DNA of 64,000 nucleotides from Oncomelania hupensis. Lineage: Eukaryota > Mollusca > Gastropoda > Littorinimorpha > Pomatiopsidae. Where the stretch lies: assembly GCA_036898135.1 (NCBI GenBank), contig CM072511.1, positions 38,629,330-38,693,329 of the forward strand, in the 5' to 3' direction. Both the position numbers and the translations under genes were made by a program. Under the pieces are notes generated by a model. That model was not told the DNA's origin and did not search any database. It saw only the letters and a program-made list of their open reading frames with translations. This document shows positions 53,401 to 59,145 of this stretch, piece by piece (positions within the stretch are counted from its first letter, which is position 1; every line of letters starts with the position of its first letter).

Positions 53401-56400
53401 AAGAAGCGAGTGCAGGCAACCAGCGATGAGCAGTGGCGTCCAAACGAGCTGTCGTAAGCATATAGGTGAGAGGGTTGTTATCTGTGTATGCAGTGAATGT
53501 ATGGCCGTATAAGTAGTCTTTGAATTTTTCTGTTGCAGTCCACTTGAGAGCTAAAAATTCCAGTTTGTGAGCTGGATAGTTACGCTCACTCTTGTTCAGA
53601 CCACGGCTGGCATAGGCAATCACTCTCTTGCCATTTTCCTGGTCTTGACACAGCACTGCTTCACATCCTGAACCACAGGCGTCAGTGTGAAGCTCGAATG
53701 GACGTGTGTAGTCAGGAAAGCCTAGGATAGGAGGCGATGCCAGATGCTTCTTCATCTCCTCAAAGGCTGCCTGCTGTTCTGTGCCCCAGACCCACTTGAC
53801 TGCTGCCGGAGAGGATTTCCCCATCTCCCATCCCCAGACAAAATAAAGAATAAAGGGAAATAACCTCGAACATACTACCAAACACAGTACCTAACTCATT
53901 AAAAATACTGCTGGTAACACTATCAGAATAAATCAAAATGAAGAAATGAAAAGGAGACGTTGTCCTAAACAAAATCTGTTTACCTCCCTTCTGAATTGTG
54001 TGTGTGTGTGTGTGTGCGTGTGTGCAGGGGGAGGGGTGTATGTGTACGTTTGTGGTCACTTTTGCCTTCAACAAATAAATAAATACATTAAATAGTTAAA
54101 CACAGTAAAATTAAACAAGTCCACTAAGTCTCTTATTTTATCATTCATACCTGTCTTCAGCTCCTGAAAAACGCACATTTTTGTTATAACGCAAAATATC
54201 ATCCATCCGGTAATATGCCATGTGTGGCAAGAAGCTAGGATACATGAACACAGAACTATTCCAGATAATCTCTTTCTGTATGTCCATCAGAGGCACCTTG
54301 TGTTGACCTGAAAAAGAGAATAACTCAAGTTAGAGAATTAAAAAAAAACCTGCATGGGATAGTGTGTCAATCACAACAGTGTGAATGCAAGTAGGATAAT
54401 TCCGAATCCAGTTGTACATATGTGTCAATACCTAAATCTCTAATATGTTATTAACATGTTAAAATAGAATGCATCAAAATAAACCACAAGTTTCAGAAAT
54501 AAGTGAAATAGAACTCAAAATACCAACAAATATAATTATTATTTATGAAAATTTACAAAGCTTGCCAGTTTTCATAGCTCATAATGCAGAAACAATATGT
54601 TAAATATTTGCTTACTAATTCCACGGCTATGAGAATAAGTTTTGCCGCCAGTGCTTGAAGGTTGTGATGTTTTCTTCCTGTTCCTCAATGCACTCCCAGT
54701 GTGTGTGCCACCGGCTGGTCCAATGAGCAGACTAGTTGTGTTGCTTGAAGAAGTCTGAGAAGGGGCCAGGTTTTGAGCTTGCTGTCGGTGTAGTGCCCAG
54801 TCGATTTTTCTGTCAATGATGCTTATGGCCCCAGGTAAGTTGCAAGCATTGAAAGTGGATAACGGCCCAGCCCGTGCCACTCCTCGCAGCATATCTAGCT
54901 CTTTCTGTAAAAACAGTACAAAGGAAAGGAATTTGTAATGACTTCAAACATTTCAAAAGACACCTTGAGTTCTTATGCTGGTAAAACCTATACGTCATCT
55001 TGTGCAATGCCACAGACCAAATATTACTTACTAGTAGTTTCCTGCTGATTTCTGCATGCTGATGGTAATCAGGGCTTCCTTTTGTCAGCAAATACATTTG
55101 AGTGGTCAGCTGAATGTGCTGCAAATGATTTTTTTTTTTTAAAGAAGCATTATCACTATACACTTCACACACAAAAATCATATGACTCAATTATGACAGG
55201 AAATACATTCTTCATTTTTATAAAGAATATGACACAGCAATGGTTAAAGAGCAAATAAATAATGCAGATATTCTAAAACATGGAAATACTAAAAGCAAAA
55301 TAAACTCCTAGCAACAGTAAAGTATAAAAATCCCAAAATAAGTAGAGGAATAAAAACTTTACAACTCTGAAGCATATTTTATCCTTGCGACAATGTTACA
55401 TAAAATTTCCAAATAATAATAGATGCTTACAATTCTCATATGTTCTTGGACCTGTTTGAGCTGCTCCTCATTCATAAGACAGCTCAAATCATACTGTTGA
55501 TTGATGGCCTCGTCTTTTTCCTCTTCCTCCTCCTGCTGTTTGCTTCTGGATTTTCGCTTGCTGAGGGAAGATGATTCTCCATTCTCATCACTAAAGAAGA
55601 ACAATGCTTTGTCACTAAAGAAAATAGTCTAATAAACAAGATAAACGTAGATGCAACAGAGCTGTAGGGCTAGTACTGAGGAACATAACAAATGAATGCT
55701 CTAATACGATTCCAGAGAGAAGTGCGAACAACGATTGACTGAATGGTGCTTTCTAGTGACCACTTGCACCAGGAGGTAGATCTAAAAATCACTATTTACA
55801 TTCTACAATAATTCTGACATTTTGTGGATTCTTTTTACTTCAAAATAATTTAAAATATAATTTTCAAGTCAGATAACAACCTTGCATATTGAAGTGTTGC
55901 AGAAATCGGAATATCAGTAATATCAGTATCAAGGCACAGTGCAAGGAGGTAGAAGAAGAGGGAGACCGAAAAAGAGGTGGGAGGACAACATTCGAGAATG
56001 GACTGGTTTGACACTGAGCGAAGCCATCAGGGCTGCTGAGGACAGAGAAAGATGGAGCATGCTGGTTAAACTATCATTTGTGGTGCCCCTACGACCTCCG
56101 GGTTACGGGACAGGATTCGGATAGGATAGGAATATCAGTAAGCAAGTAACTTTTGCAAATCTGTCAGTCATCATGACAAGTAGCCATCAATTTAAACTTG
56201 AGCAATGTGAAGCCAGTTGAATGCCCATACAAGCAGTGAATGAGTGGCAGTAACTGTTCAAAAAGATTACAATGAAATGGTATGCCACTCTTCATATTCT
56301 CTGTCTCTGCCTGTCTGTCTATATTGTCCCTTTCTCGCCAATCTTACTCGGAAGCATTCAAGTGCAGTCGCGCTCCAGTCTCGTGAGCAGAGGCCAAATT

Positions 56401-59111
56401 GGTGCGAAGTCCAATCAAAGAGTAATCATCCTCATCAAACAGGTCTTCAAGTTCCTCCATCAGTGAGTTCAGTTCTTTGCCTGTAAGAGTAAGCAAAACA
56501 CCATAAACAACATAAATAAACTAAGCATTTATGTGCATACAAACCTAATTCTCATACATCGCACCAAACACATGCTTACACACATGCGTGGACCCAAACC
56601 CACCACATTTTTAAAATAATTCTAAATGTGAATAAAATTTTTTAAAAAGGGTTGAAATATGATAAGATAAAGCTCAAACAGTGTTGCTCTTCAAAAGCAA
56701 CAGTTTTGTTCTCCTTTAACATATTTTATAACTGTCATGTTAACACATATTGGGAAAGATCTGCACAACAAAATATAACTAGAAGGACAAAGCCCATATG
56801 ACTCACATGCTCCTTATGGAACTAGCAATATTTAACATTAAAATGAGTGCCCAGAAAAAAACAAAATGAAACGGTGGCATTAAAATGAAATTACCAACTT
56901 TGATTTGTCTATTCTTTTTACCTTGAGGTGACCTTGACCTAGGGCTCCACATACACTCATGTACAATCAACTAAACAACAGCAAAAGTTGTATAATGCCA
57001 AACAAAAATGGTGACCTTGGGAAGACCTTGACCTTCAGTGACATTAACCTTGTGATGACCTTGACCTCACATGATTTCTCATGCATGTCTGAACAAATAA
57101 CCCAATGTTGTTGCATACTATGGGATAAAAAAGCATCCATTCCACTGTACGATTACCTATTTTAAAAAAAAAAGTATTTGCAAATCCTTAAAATGACCTT
57201 GACCTTAAAAGTCAACACAAAAACAGAACATATTTAAAAGATCAATCTATCATCTCTAAATACAACAAATTTGGACTTTATATTTCTCATAGTTTAGAGT
57301 CAAGGTCACTTCAAAGTACCTACACAAACTGATTTTGGACAGCTCCAGTGACCTTGGAGTGAGGTTTACCAAATTTGCAAAGTATGTTTGGCTCATTGCT
57401 ACCTATCATGCATCAAAGAATCATAAGTTCAATATTAATAACCTAGCAAAAAAAGTGACATTTGGTGAAAAATTGTCATTTTTTATACTAACATTTGATG
57501 ACCCTGTGACCTTGACCTAGAAATGAAGTCATTCATTCACTGATCATTTATGAGGTCTCATGGGTAAACACCATCATACCAAGTGTGGCGGTGATAGTTG
57601 AAATAGACTCTGAGTTCTTAGCCACTTACAAGTTTTTGCACACATTTGCAAAAATCTAGAAAATGTTATGGGAAGGAGAGTACACAGACTCGTATTGCTA
57701 TGCACGTGAGTCAAAATCTACAAACTTTGCCTTGGAAATTTCATTTTAATATACATTTTTAATATTAAATAACAGCGGTTTTTTTTTTTTACATTATGAT
57801 CAGATCCTGCAAACAAAAACCAAACACCAGTTCTCTTTTATGATCACTTACGTGAAACTCTAAAAGGTCCCTCAAATTTTCCTTCTTCAGCCTCCACATC
57901 TTCTGTCTCCACTTCAGCAATGTAGTTAAATTCTGGATCATCATCCATCTCCAATGTATCATTGTGTGCGTCATCGTCTAAAAAAGAAACAAGATTTTTA
58001 CTGTTACTGTCTGTTCAAAATAGACACACAATGTTCAAAATCTTCAAAAGTAAAGGCCACCAATGCTAAAGAAACAAAGCTAAGAACAAAAAACATAATA
58101 CAATATGTTTAGCAATTCTTTTAAAATGCAGTCATTTGCATGTGGAAAGATAATGCATTGATACTGGTGATGCTGGAGCAGGGTTTGTAATACCTGATCT
58201 CAAAATCACAAAGTCTTATTATTTAGGCAAAAATCAATCAATTTTTACAGCAGAGCTAGTTGCTGTATTAATGTCTCTTTATACATTGAGTAATATACCG
58301 CTAGACTTATATGGTCTTCTCATATGTGTTGATTCACAATCGGTGTTGTATGCGTTAAACTCTGATAAAAATAATGATAGAGGTGATATCATATTTGAAA
58401 TAAAATACCTGATTCATTCTATAAAAAACAGAGGAATACATATAAATATGTGCTGGATGCCTTCACATTGTGGCATCTTACATAATGATCTAGCAGACAG
58501 AGCAGCAAAACGAGGAGCAACTAATGTCAATGCCATAAAAATTGATATCGGATTGTCAATTAAAGAAATGTACTGTATAATTACAAAAAATCTTAAGGAA
58601 AGACAAACAAAATCATGTTTGACTAGCATGTTAGGGGTCTCTAGACAGATCTATAGTTTAGCATATAGATTATATTTAAATTCCTGGAAAACAAAATTTA
58701 GCAAAAACATAACTTGCATTTGTAATGAAAATTTAACAATTCAACATTTGCTAGTACAATGCAATGACATAAAAAGATACTTACCAAACAAATACATTGC
58801 TTTGAGCAATACCCAAGATTTAGACTTAAAATCATTCGTAGAAATATCTAAAGCGTTATTATATTCTCCAGTAGGTCATTTATTATAAGAAACTGTAAAA
58901 AAAAAAATTATAACGATATAAGCATGCGCTTGTATCCTCAAAAGGCTCCGGTGCATGACATCCTTTAAATTATTTTGTTAAATTCTTTATATTCGGAAGA
59001 TTTTTTTTTTTTTTTAAATTTTTTTTTTTTTTTTTTTTTTTTTTTGGGGGGGGGGGGGGGGTTCTTGTTTTGAATTTTTACTTCTTTTCCCATGATAATA
59101 ATAATACTAAC

Positions 59112-59145
<34 letters not shown>

